From the NCBI GenBank assembly GCA_902589155.1, contig CACIRV010000005.1, positions 1 to 38,762 of the forward strand: a stretch of 38,762 nt of DNA, read 5' to 3'. Both the position numbers and the translations under genes were made by a program. Positions 33,515 through 38,762 of this stretch are shown one piece after another. The notes beneath the pieces are model-generated. The model did not search any database. It saw nothing but the letters and a program-made list of their open reading frames with translations, and was not told where the DNA came from. Position 1 is the first letter of the stretch. Each line of letters opens with the position of its first letter. This DNA comes from an uncultured Pelagibacteraceae bacterium. GTDB lineage: Bacteria; Pseudomonadota; Alphaproteobacteria; Pelagibacterales; Pelagibacteraceae.

Positions 33515-33769
33515 TTAATTGGGGATTACAGAAACAAAAGTCCTGTTTAATTTAGATTTTTTAAATTTTACTTTTCCCTTAATGAGAGAGAAAATAGAGT
33601 GGTCTTTTCCCATACCTACATTATTGCCAGGATGAATTTTCGTTCCTCTTTGTCTAACAATTATATTTCCTGGAATAACTAATTGATCTCCATATCTTTT
33701 AACCCCAAGACGTCTACCTTTACTATCTCGTCCGTTTTTTGATGATCCACCAGCTTTTTTTGTTGCCAT
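33515..33769 (-). CDS. rpmA: large ribosomal subunit protein bL27
   Basis: L27 sits near the peptidyl-transferase centre with its N-terminal tail. It has 84 residues. The start [20 protein letters not shown] and the following [21 protein letters not shown] are diagnostic. No cleavable N-terminal extension is present. It lies 9 bases after rplU, in the conserved rplU-rpmA-obgE order. Confidence 0.97.
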   Translation of the reverse strand: MATKKAGGSSKNGRDSKGRRLGVKRYGDQLVIPGNIIVRQRGTKIHPGNNVGMGKDHSIFSLIKGKVKFKKSKLNRTFVSVIPN

Positions 33770-33778
33770 AAATAATCT

Positions 33779-34204
33779 CTATTTTTTTAAAACCTTTTTA
33801 GTGATAGTTTTTTCTTTATTCTTAGTTTTATCCGTTGCTACTTTAGTTTTAGCAATATTACTTTCAGCACTTGAAATAATTTTTCCATCTTTAGATAAAA
33901 TTTTTGTTATTTGTATTTTAGAATGCCTCTGTCTATGCCCATTTTTTTTTCTTGAGTGTTTTCTTCTTCTTTTATGAAAAACTAAAACTGTTCTGTCCTT
34001 AACATTTTCTAATAGCTTCGCTTCAACATATGCACCTTGAATGTTAGGATTACCTACTTCAGTATTTTTGTCATCGTTTAAAAGTAAGACATTTTTAAAT
34101 TTTATGGTTTTTCCAACTTCAGCATTAACCTTTTCAATTTCTAAAATTTTACTTGCAGAAACTTTGTATTGTTTTCCACCTGTTTCAATTATTGCAAATG
34201 ACAT
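33779..34204 (-). CDS. rplU: large ribosomal subunit protein bL21 with lysine-rich tail
   Basis: L21 binds 23S rRNA. The first 105 or so residues are a standard L21 (FAIIETGGKQYKVS, KRRRKHSRKKNGHRQRHS, IQITKI). A charged tail of about 35 residues rich in Lys, Thr and Ser follows (KTKVATDKTKNKEKTITKK), giving 141 residues against about 103 in E. coli; tails like this occur in other alphaproteobacteria. It is the first gene of a nine-gene leftward run, directly behind a good promoter. Confidence 0.96.
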   Translation of the reverse strand: MSFAIIETGGKQYKVSASKILEIEKVNAEVGKTIKFKNVLLLNDDKNTEVGNPNIQGAYVEAKLLENVKDRTVLVFHKRRRKHSRKKNGHRQRHSKIQITKILSKDGKIISSAESNIAKTKVATDKTKNKEKTITKKVLKK

Positions 34205-34230
34205 AAATTATCTTTCTTTAAATTTACGGC

Positions 34231-34258
34231 AATATATCTCGCAGAACTAGCAAGTCAA
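34231..34258 (-). promoter_or_regulatory. sigma-70-type promoter of the rplU operon
   Basis: On the minus strand, TTGACT (34253-34258) and TATATT (34231-34236) are separated by 16 bases. They lie in the 65-base gap between gloB and rplU. Transcription would start about 20 to 25 bases before the rplU ATG. It is one of the two clearest promoters in the window and fits a housekeeping ribosomal-protein operon. Confidence 0.6.
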
Positions 34259-34269
34259 GATGAATGAGA

Positions 34270-35034
34270 TTAAAAACTATCTTTTAAATCACGTAATTTG
34301 GAGAAAATTTCTTGCTCTGATGCACTATTTAAATTTAAGGCATTTTTAATTGAAGGTTCATTACATCTTAGAAATATATTAGTTTTTTTCTCTTCTTCAA
34401 GAGAGATTGGAATAGTAGGTAAGTTAGAATCAGTATTTGATTTAATCCAATTAACCTTTTTTTTTAATGATTCATTATTAAAATCATATTTTAGGCAAAA
34501 TTCTAAATTTTTTTTTGTGTATTCGTGTCCACAATATATTTTTGTCTCATCAGGTAAATTTTTTAATTTATTTAAAGAGTTAAACATTTGTTCGTAAGTA
34601 CCCTCGAAAATTCTACCGCACCCTAAAGAAAATAGTGTATCTCCGGTAAAAACTATTTTTTCATCTTTAAAGTAAAATGCTATATGCCCTTTTGTATGAC
34701 CAGGAATAAAAATGACCTCAAAAGAAGCTTTGCCAATTTTAAAATTTTGTTTTTCTTTAAGATTTATATCTATACCTGGTATACGATCTTTATCTATTTC
34801 AGATCCTAAAATTTTTGATTTATATTTTTCTTTAAGTTTTTGATTTCCACCTACATGATCAAGGTGATGATGTGTATTTAAAATATAATCTAGTTTATTA
34901 TATCTTTTTTTTATTATTTGATTACATTGATCAAAATCTGAAGGATCAATTATTGCAACTACATTTGTATCTTTGTCGTGGAGTAGATAACTATAATTGT
35001 CATTTAAACATGAGATAATTTCTATATTTAACAT
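34270..35034 (-). CDS. gloB: hydroxyacylglutathione hydrolase (glyoxalase II)
   Basis: GloB hydrolyses S-lactoylglutathione to lactate and glutathione in methylglyoxal detoxification. The 254-residue protein is a metallo-beta-lactamase-fold enzyme with THHHLDHVGG (His55, His57, Asp59, His60), a later FIPGHTKGH, FTGDTLFSLGCGRIFEG, and YCGHEYT. The C-terminal substrate domain includes LRCNEP. It starts in a TAATG overlap with metW, so it is co-translated with the methionine genes. Confidence 0.94.
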   Translation of the reverse strand: MLNIEIISCLNDNYSYLLHDKDTNVVAIIDPSDFDQCNQIIKKRYNKLDYILNTHHHLDHVGGNQKLKEKYKSKILGSEIDKDRIPGIDINLKEKQNFKIGKASFEVIFIPGHTKGHIAFYFKDEKIVFTGDTLFSLGCGRIFEGTYEQMFNSLNKLKNLPDETKIYCGHEYTKKNLEFCLKYDFNNESLKKKVNWIKSNTDSNLPTIPISLEEEKKTNIFLRCNEPSIKNALNLNSASEQEIFSKLRDLKDSF

Positions 35035-35627
35035 TATCCTATTAAAAATATTCCGAGTTTAGAAAAAAAGTTTTTGATTTCAAGGTTTCCTTTTTTAATT
35101 TCAGAAGTTTTATTTTCATTAATTCCTATAGCTCTTTTAATTTCAATATTTTTTTCTGCACAAAAGTGAAATAAATCTTTAATTGAGCACATATGTAGAT
35201 TAGGAGTGTTATACCAAGAATTTGGTAAAGTTTTTGTAATAGGCATTTTCCCAAAAAATAACAAACTGGTTCTAACCTTCCAATATCCAAAATTAGGTAT
35301 TGATATAATTACCGATTTACCAATTCTTAAAAGATCTTTTAAAACCTTTTCAGGATTATAAAACGCTTGAAGTGTTTGACTTAATATAACAAAATCGAAA
35401 GACTGATTTGGAAATTGATGAAGCTCAGTTTCTGCATTTCCTTCAATAACTGGAAGACCTTTATAAATACATTTAGTGACGTTATCTTTTTTTAGCTCTA
35501 AACCACGTGCCTCTATACTTTTTTCTTCAATTAGATGACTCATTAAAGAGCCGTCTCCGCAGCCAACGTCTAGAACTCTTACATTATTAGGTAATAAATC
35601 TGCAATTACTTTAAATTCTTTTTTCAT
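35034..35627 (-). CDS. metW: methionine biosynthesis protein MetW
   Basis: MetW is a SAM-methyltransferase-fold protein that accompanies MetX and is thought to support its acyltransferase function. The 197-residue length matches the family. Motif I is VLDVGCGDGSLM (18-29). Further family segments are GLPVIEGNAETEL, SQTLQAFYNPEKVL and FGYWKVRTSLLFFGKMPIT. It overlaps the end of metX by 17 bases and gloB by 1 base. Regulation would come from the SAM-II switch ahead of metX. Confidence 0.95.
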   Translation of the reverse strand: MKKEFKVIADLLPNNVRVLDVGCGDGSLMSHLIEEKSIEARGLELKKDNVTKCIYKGLPVIEGNAETELHQFPNQSFDFVILSQTLQAFYNPEKVLKDLLRIGKSVIISIPNFGYWKVRTSLLFFGKMPITKTLPNSWYNTPNLHMCSIKDLFHFCAEKNIEIKRAIGINENKTSEIKKGNLEIKNFFSKLGIFLIG

Positions 35628-36750
35628 TTTTAAATTTTATATACATTGAGTCAATAAATCCTTTTAAAGTTTTGAGAAATTCTGGCTCATTAAGAAGAAA
35701 AGAGTCATGACCTTTATCAGTTTTAATTTCAGAAAAAGAAACATCAGCTCCTGAAGCATTAAGAGCAATGACTATATCTTTATTTTCTTTTGTTGTGTAA
35801 AGCCAATCTGATGAGAAAGAGATGACTAAAAATTTTGTTTTTTGATTTTTGAAAGCTTCAAGAAGGCCACCTTTAAAATGTTTAGATAAATCAAAATAAT
35901 CCATCGCTCTAGTAATGTATAAGATAGAGTTTGCATCAAATCTTTCTACAAAGGCACTACCCTGATGTCTTAAATAACTCTCAACTTGAAAATCAGCATC
36001 AAAACTAAATTCATAATCAGCTTTTTCTTGTAGCTTTCTTCCAAACTTTTCTTGCATTCCTTTCTCAGATAAATAACTAATGTGACCCACCATTCTTGCT
36101 ACAGCTAATCCATTTTTAGGTTGTACATTTTTTAGTAAGTATCTTCCTTTTTCCCATACTGGATCTGCCATAATAGCTTGTCTGGCTAATTCATTAAGAG
36201 CAATGTTTTGAGCGCTATGACTTGTGCTACAAGCAATAGGAATTGCAGAAAATGTTTTATTTGGAAATATTGTACAAAATTCAAGTGACTGCATTCCACC
36301 CATAGATCCACCAGTGGCACAAAGAAGTTTTTCTATTCCTAAATAATCTAAAAGAGCTACTTGAGCTTTAACCATATCTCTTATCGTTATTACTGGAAAA
36401 TTTAATCCATATGGTTCATTTTTCTTTTTATCTATTTCTTTTGGACCCCATGAACCCATACAACCTCCAATAACATTTGCACAAATTACGAAGTATTTGT
36501 TAGTATCAATTGCTTTTCCTGGCCCAACGGCAGTTACCCACCACCCTTCTTTTTTTGTTACTGGATTTATTCCGCTAACAAATTGATCACCTGTAAGAGC
36601 ATGAAAAACTAATATAGCATTATCCTTAGACTTATTTAGTTTTCCATAAGTTTCATATGCTAAAGGAAAATCTTTAATAGTTTGACCACAATCTAATCTA
36701 AGTGGTTGAGAGACATTAATTGTCTTAATATTTTCAGTTTTATAGTTCAT
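35611..36750 (-). CDS. metX: homoserine O-acyltransferase (MetX)
   Basis: MetX acylates homoserine, usually with acetyl-CoA, to open methionine synthesis. It has 379 residues in an alpha/beta-hydrolase fold. The nucleophile is Ser149 in GGSMGG, with the aspartate in SSDWLY and the histidine in TDKGHDSFLL. Conserved NVIGGCMGSWGP and FHALTGDQF segments are present. Acetyl versus succinyl preference cannot be read from the sequence with confidence. The ATG lies only two bases after a terminator T-run, without a normal Shine-Dalgarno site. A SAM-II riboswitch stands directly upstream. Confidence 0.95.
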   Translation of the reverse strand: MNYKTENIKTINVSQPLRLDCGQTIKDFPLAYETYGKLNKSKDNAILVFHALTGDQFVSGINPVTKKEGWWVTAVGPGKAIDTNKYFVICANVIGGCMGSWGPKEIDKKKNEPYGLNFPVITIRDMVKAQVALLDYLGIEKLLCATGGSMGGMQSLEFCTIFPNKTFSAIPIACSTSHSAQNIALNELARQAIMADPVWEKGRYLLKNVQPKNGLAVARMVGHISYLSEKGMQEKFGRKLQEKADYEFSFDADFQVESYLRHQGSAFVERFDANSILYITRAMDYFDLSKHFKGGLLEAFKNQKTKFLVISFSSDWLYTTKENKDIVIALNASGADVSFSEIKTDKGHDSFLLNEPEFLKTLKGFIDSMYIKFKNEKRI

Positions 36751-36752
36751 CC

Positions 36753-36778
36753 AAAAAAAAAGCCCAGCTAAACTGGGC
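36753..36778 (-). terminator. intrinsic terminator between SAM-II aptamer and metX
   Basis: On the minus strand, GCCCAG (36778-36773), loop TTTAG, and CTGGGC (36767-36762) form a 6-bp GC-rich stem followed by nine T (36761-36753). It is the strongest terminator in the window. It ends two bases before the metX ATG, so it must act as an attenuator for metX and not as the end of an upstream gene. Confidence 0.85.
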
Positions 36779-36794
36779 GAACCCCTTTTTAGCT
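36766..36794 (-). promoter_or_regulatory. predicted antiterminator fold of the metX leader
   Basis: On the minus strand, AGCTAAA (36794-36788) is exactly complementary to TTTAGCT (36772-36766). The enclosed GGG (84-82) can pair with CCC (77-75) around a TTCG loop (last two digits of positions). This fold takes up the 3' strand of the SAM-II aptamer and both arms of the terminator stem, so it is exclusive with both. The pairing is seen in the sequence; the switching is inferred. Confidence 0.55.
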
Positions 36795-36836
36795 AAATTT
36801 ATTATGCGCTTGCAATATGGTTAAATCAGCGCCCTT
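36782..36836 (-). promoter_or_regulatory. SAM-II riboswitch aptamer
   Basis: The minus strand reads GGGCGCTGATTTAACC, then TATTGCAAGCGC, then ATAATAAATTTAGCT and AAAAAGGGG. This matches the SAM-II (metA-type) consensus, including the P1 stem GCGCT/AGCGC (36832-36828 with 36810-36806), the invariant TTTAACC and TTGCA segments, and the 3' strand AGCTAAAAAGGG that forms the pseudoknot. SAM-II is known mainly from alphaproteobacteria and marine metagenomes, ahead of methionine genes. High SAM should lower metX-metW-gloB expression. Confidence 0.93.
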
Positions 36837-36838
36837 AA

Positions 36839-36867
36839 TGTTTACTAAATCGTCTTAAACTTGTCAA
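36839..36867 (-). promoter_or_regulatory. promoter of metX-metW-gloB
   Basis: On the minus strand a consensus -35 TTGACA (36867-36862) is followed after 17 bases by TAAACA (36844-36839), a weaker -10. Transcription would start within a few bases of the first nucleotide of the SAM-II aptamer, so almost the whole leader is riboswitch. Confidence 0.6.
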
Positions 36868-36911
36868 TTTTATATGAGATGAAAGTTTTATAGAAATCAT
36901 CGAGCATTTTA

Positions 36912-36917
36912 TATAAT
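36912..36917 (+). promoter_or_regulatory. candidate -10 box of hisC
   Basis: A perfect TATAAT stands 13 bases before the hisC ATG. Only a weak -35 (TATAGA at 36889-36894, 17-base spacing) is seen. If it is used, the transcript would begin about 6 or 7 bases before the ATG and be nearly leaderless. It is divergent from the metX promoter in the same 180-base gap. Confidence 0.4.
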
Positions 36918-36930
36918 ACATTGAATTAAT

Positions 36931-38013
36931 ATGAGATTACCTAAACCAAAAAAGATTATAGCCCAAAAGTATGTGACAGGCCTAAGTCTATTCAAGCGAA
37001 AAAAGGTCAAAATTAAATTATCTGCAAACGAGTCTGCTCTTGGCCCTAGTCCTAAAGCCATTAGGGAATACAACAAGGTTTCTAAGAACTTTAAAAGGTA
37101 TCCTGATACCAATGGCACTTCCTTGAGAAGAATTATAGCCAATAAATTTAATTTAGATGAAAATAAAATAATACTTGGGTCTGGCTCAGATCAGATATTT
37201 GAATTTGTTTGTAACGCCTTTATAAAAAAAAATGATGAAGTTATTGTTCCTAAATACAGTTTTATAATTTATAGGATTTACAGTAAGATTAATGGTGCAA
37301 AAATTATTTTTGCTAATGAAAAAAATTTTACTATATCTGTTAAAAACATACTCTCTAAAGTAACTAGAAAGACTAAAGTAGTTTTTTTAGCTAATCCTAA
37401 TAATCCTACAGGTACATACATCAATAAAACAGAACTAATGTATTTAAGAAAAAAACTTAGAAGCGATATTCTTCTTGTAGTAGATGATGCGTATTTTGAA
37501 TATTTAAAACAAAAAGATTATCTATCCGGTCTAAAATTATTTTCCAAACACAAGAATGTTTTAGTTACAAGAACATTTTCTAAAGTTTACGGATTAGCAG
37601 GATTAAGGATAGGCTGGGGATATGCTTCTAAAGAGATTATTAATACTTTAAATCTTATTAAACCTCCCTTTAATGTAAATAGACCAGCTTTGTTCGCAGC
37701 TTCTGCAGCAGTAAAAGATACTAATTGGCTTAAAAAGGAAGTTAATCATATCCGTAAATGGAATAAGTTATTATTTAAAAGATTTAAAGAAATGAAAATT
37801 GCAACAAATGAGAGTAAAACAAATTTTTTACTGTTAAATTTTGATAGAGTTAATATAAGTTCAAAGAAAGTATTTCAAAAATTAGCAAACGCAGGTATTT
37901 TAGTTAGAACTATGCATGTTTATGGAATAAAAAATTCTTTAAGAATAACCATTGGAAAGAGTAAAGAAAATAGAAAGTTAATTTCTATTTTAAGGAAAAT
38001 TGTAAATGTTTGA
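36931..38013 (+). CDS. hisC: histidinol-phosphate / aromatic aminotransferase
   Basis: This is a PLP-dependent class I/II aminotransferase of 360 residues of the HisC type. It has LSANESALGPSPKAI at the N-terminus, GSGSDQIFEF, LANPNNPTGTYI, VDDAYFEYL, and the PLP lysine Lys218 in TFSKVYGLAGLRIGW. The C-terminal LRITIGKSKEN holds the substrate-carboxylate arginine. HisC transaminates imidazole-acetol phosphate in histidine synthesis. The 8-base overlap with tyrA suggests that this copy may also, or mainly, serve tyrosine or phenylalanine synthesis. The start is near a TATAAT box and has no clear ribosome site. Confidence 0.9.
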   Translation: MRLPKPKKIIAQKYVTGLSLFKRKKVKIKLSANESALGPSPKAIREYNKVSKNFKRYPDTNGTSLRRIIANKFNLDENKIILGSGSDQIFEFVCNAFIKKNDEVIVPKYSFIIYRIYSKINGAKIIFANEKNFTISVKNILSKVTRKTKVVFLANPNNPTGTYINKTELMYLRKKLRSDILLVVDDAYFEYLKQKDYLSGLKLFSKHKNVLVTRTFSKVYGLAGLRIGWGYASKEIINTLNLIKPPFNVNRPALFAASAAVKDTNWLKKEVNHIRKWNKLLFKRFKEMKIATNESKTNFLLLNFDRVNISSKKVFQKLANAGILVRTMHVYGIKNSLRITIGKSKENRKLISILRKIVNV

Positions 38014-38762
38014 TCAAATAACAATTATTGGATGTGGATTAATTGGCTCTTCCCTTTTAAGAGTAATCGACAAAAAAAAATTATCTAAAAAAGTAAATGT
38101 TTTTGATAAATCAAAAGAAACACAATCATTTGTAAAAGATAATCTTCCGGGCAAGGTATTTGATGATATCAATGAGTCAGTAAAAGATTCAGACTTAGTT
38201 ATAATATCTACTCCTCTTAGTAGTTATAAAGAAATTTTATTATCTATTAAATCAGGCTTAAAGAAAAATGTAATTTTAACAGACACAGGTTCAACAAAAA
38301 AAGAAGTGAACAAAGTTATTAGTAATCTTAATTTGAAAGATGTTTTTTGGATAGCATCTCACCCTATAGCAGGTACGGAATATAGTGGCCCAGAGGCAGG
38401 TTTTGCAGAATTATTTGAAAACAGGTGGTGTATTTTATCTGGGGAGGATCAGCAACAAAAAGAAACATTGGAAATATTAAAAAAGTTTTGGGAAAAAACT
38501 GGAAGTAAAGTAAAATTTATGACCTTTGAAGAACACGATCATGTTCTCTCATTAACTAGCCACTTACCTCATGCGATTGCGTATAGCATTGTAAGAACAG
38601 TCATTAACAAAGAAGATAAGCTGAAAGATCAAATTATTCAATATAGTGCTAGTGGACTAAGAGATTTTACTCGTATTGCCGCCTCAGACCCTGTTATGTG
38701 GAGAGATATATTTATTGATAATAGTGAAAATATTTTAAAAGTTTTAGATAGTTTTTCGGAAA
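38006..38762 (+). CDS. tyrA: prephenate dehydrogenase (partial, runs off the window)
   Basis: The reading frame is open from ATG 38006 to the right edge (252 codons) and has no stop. TyrA oxidises prephenate (or arogenate) to hydroxyphenylpyruvate (or tyrosine). The N-terminal IIGCGLIGSSLLR loop binds NAD(P). STPLSSY, TDTGSTKKEV and SHPIAGTEYSGPEAG (with the catalytic histidine) follow. EEHDHVLSLTSHLPHAIAY and GLRDFTRIAASDPVMWRDI are typical. It overlaps hisC by 8 bases. Cofactor and substrate preference are not decided here. Confidence 0.94.
   Translation, partial: MFDQITIIGCGLIGSSLLRVIDKKKLSKKVNVFDKSKETQSFVKDNLPGKVFDDINESVKDSDLVIISTPLSSYKEILLSIKSGLKKNVILTDTGSTKKEVNKVISNLNLKDVFWIASHPIAGTEYSGPEAGFAELFENRWCILSGEDQQQKETLEILKKFWEKTGSKVKFMTFEEHDHVLSLTSHLPHAIAYSIVRTVINKEDKLKDQIIQYSASGLRDFTRIAASDPVMWRDIFIDNSENILKVLDSFSE

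Noticed and set aside
36837-36930. second riboswitch (SAM-V or tandem SAM-II) upstream of the SAM-II aptamer
   Set aside because: This stretch holds the metX and hisC promoters, and no second match to the conserved SAM-II or SAM-V segments is seen.

Overview
The window looks like chromosomal DNA from a streamlined, very AT-rich marine alphaproteobacterium, most likely SAR11 (Pelagibacterales). This rests on base composition, near-zero intergenic space, many 1 to 17 bp gene overlaps, alphaproteobacterial gene order (priA before atpHAGDC; rplU-rpmA-obgE-proBA-nadD-rsfS-ctpA-rppH) and a SAM-II riboswitch ahead of metX. The assignment is by recognition, not by a database search. No rRNA, tRNA, CRISPR, insertion sequence or prophage was seen. 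No gene-free stretch exceeds about 180 bases. Layout: (1) 1-2997, plus strand: end of leuC, leuD, leuB and asd (leucine and aspartate-family amino acids). (2) 3027-8784, plus: sdhCDAB (succinate dehydrogenase, complex II), mmsA (methylmalonate-semialdehyde dehydrogenase) and mdh (malate dehydrogenase). (3) about 8750-13072: an even more AT-rich block of four membrane or envelope genes. One is on the plus strand, overlapping mdh, and three are on the minus strand: a GT39-like membrane glycosyltransferase, a small anchored protein and a formyltransferase-fold protein. This block separates mdh from the remaining TCA genes and is the most accessory-looking part. (4) 13112-20841, plus: sucC, sucD, sucA, sucB and lpd (succinyl-CoA synthetase and the 2-oxoglutarate dehydrogenase complex). 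(5) 20870-27678, plus: priA and the F1 ATP synthase operon atpHAGDC. (6) 27668-34204, minus: rplU, rpmA, obgE, proB, proA, nadD, rsfS, ctpA, rppH, read leftward from a good promoter just upstream of rplU. (7) 34270-36750, minus: metX, metW, gloB behind a SAM-II riboswitch. (8) 36931 to the end, plus: hisC and a truncated tyrA. Together these supply the TCA cycle from 2-oxoglutarate to oxaloacetate, complex II, ATP synthase, and parts of Leu, Lys/Thr/Met, Pro, His/Tyr and NAD biosynthesis. The best regulatory structure is at 36751-36867. There a consensus -35 promoter, a SAM-II aptamer, a strong intrinsic terminator and a competing antiterminator fold are packed directly against the metX start codon. 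Other points worth a look are an SdhD anchor that lacks the expected heme-ligand histidine, a threefold 30-bp repeat in sucB, a perfect 14-bp palindrome ahead of atpH, and the glycan-type gene block that splits the TCA genes.
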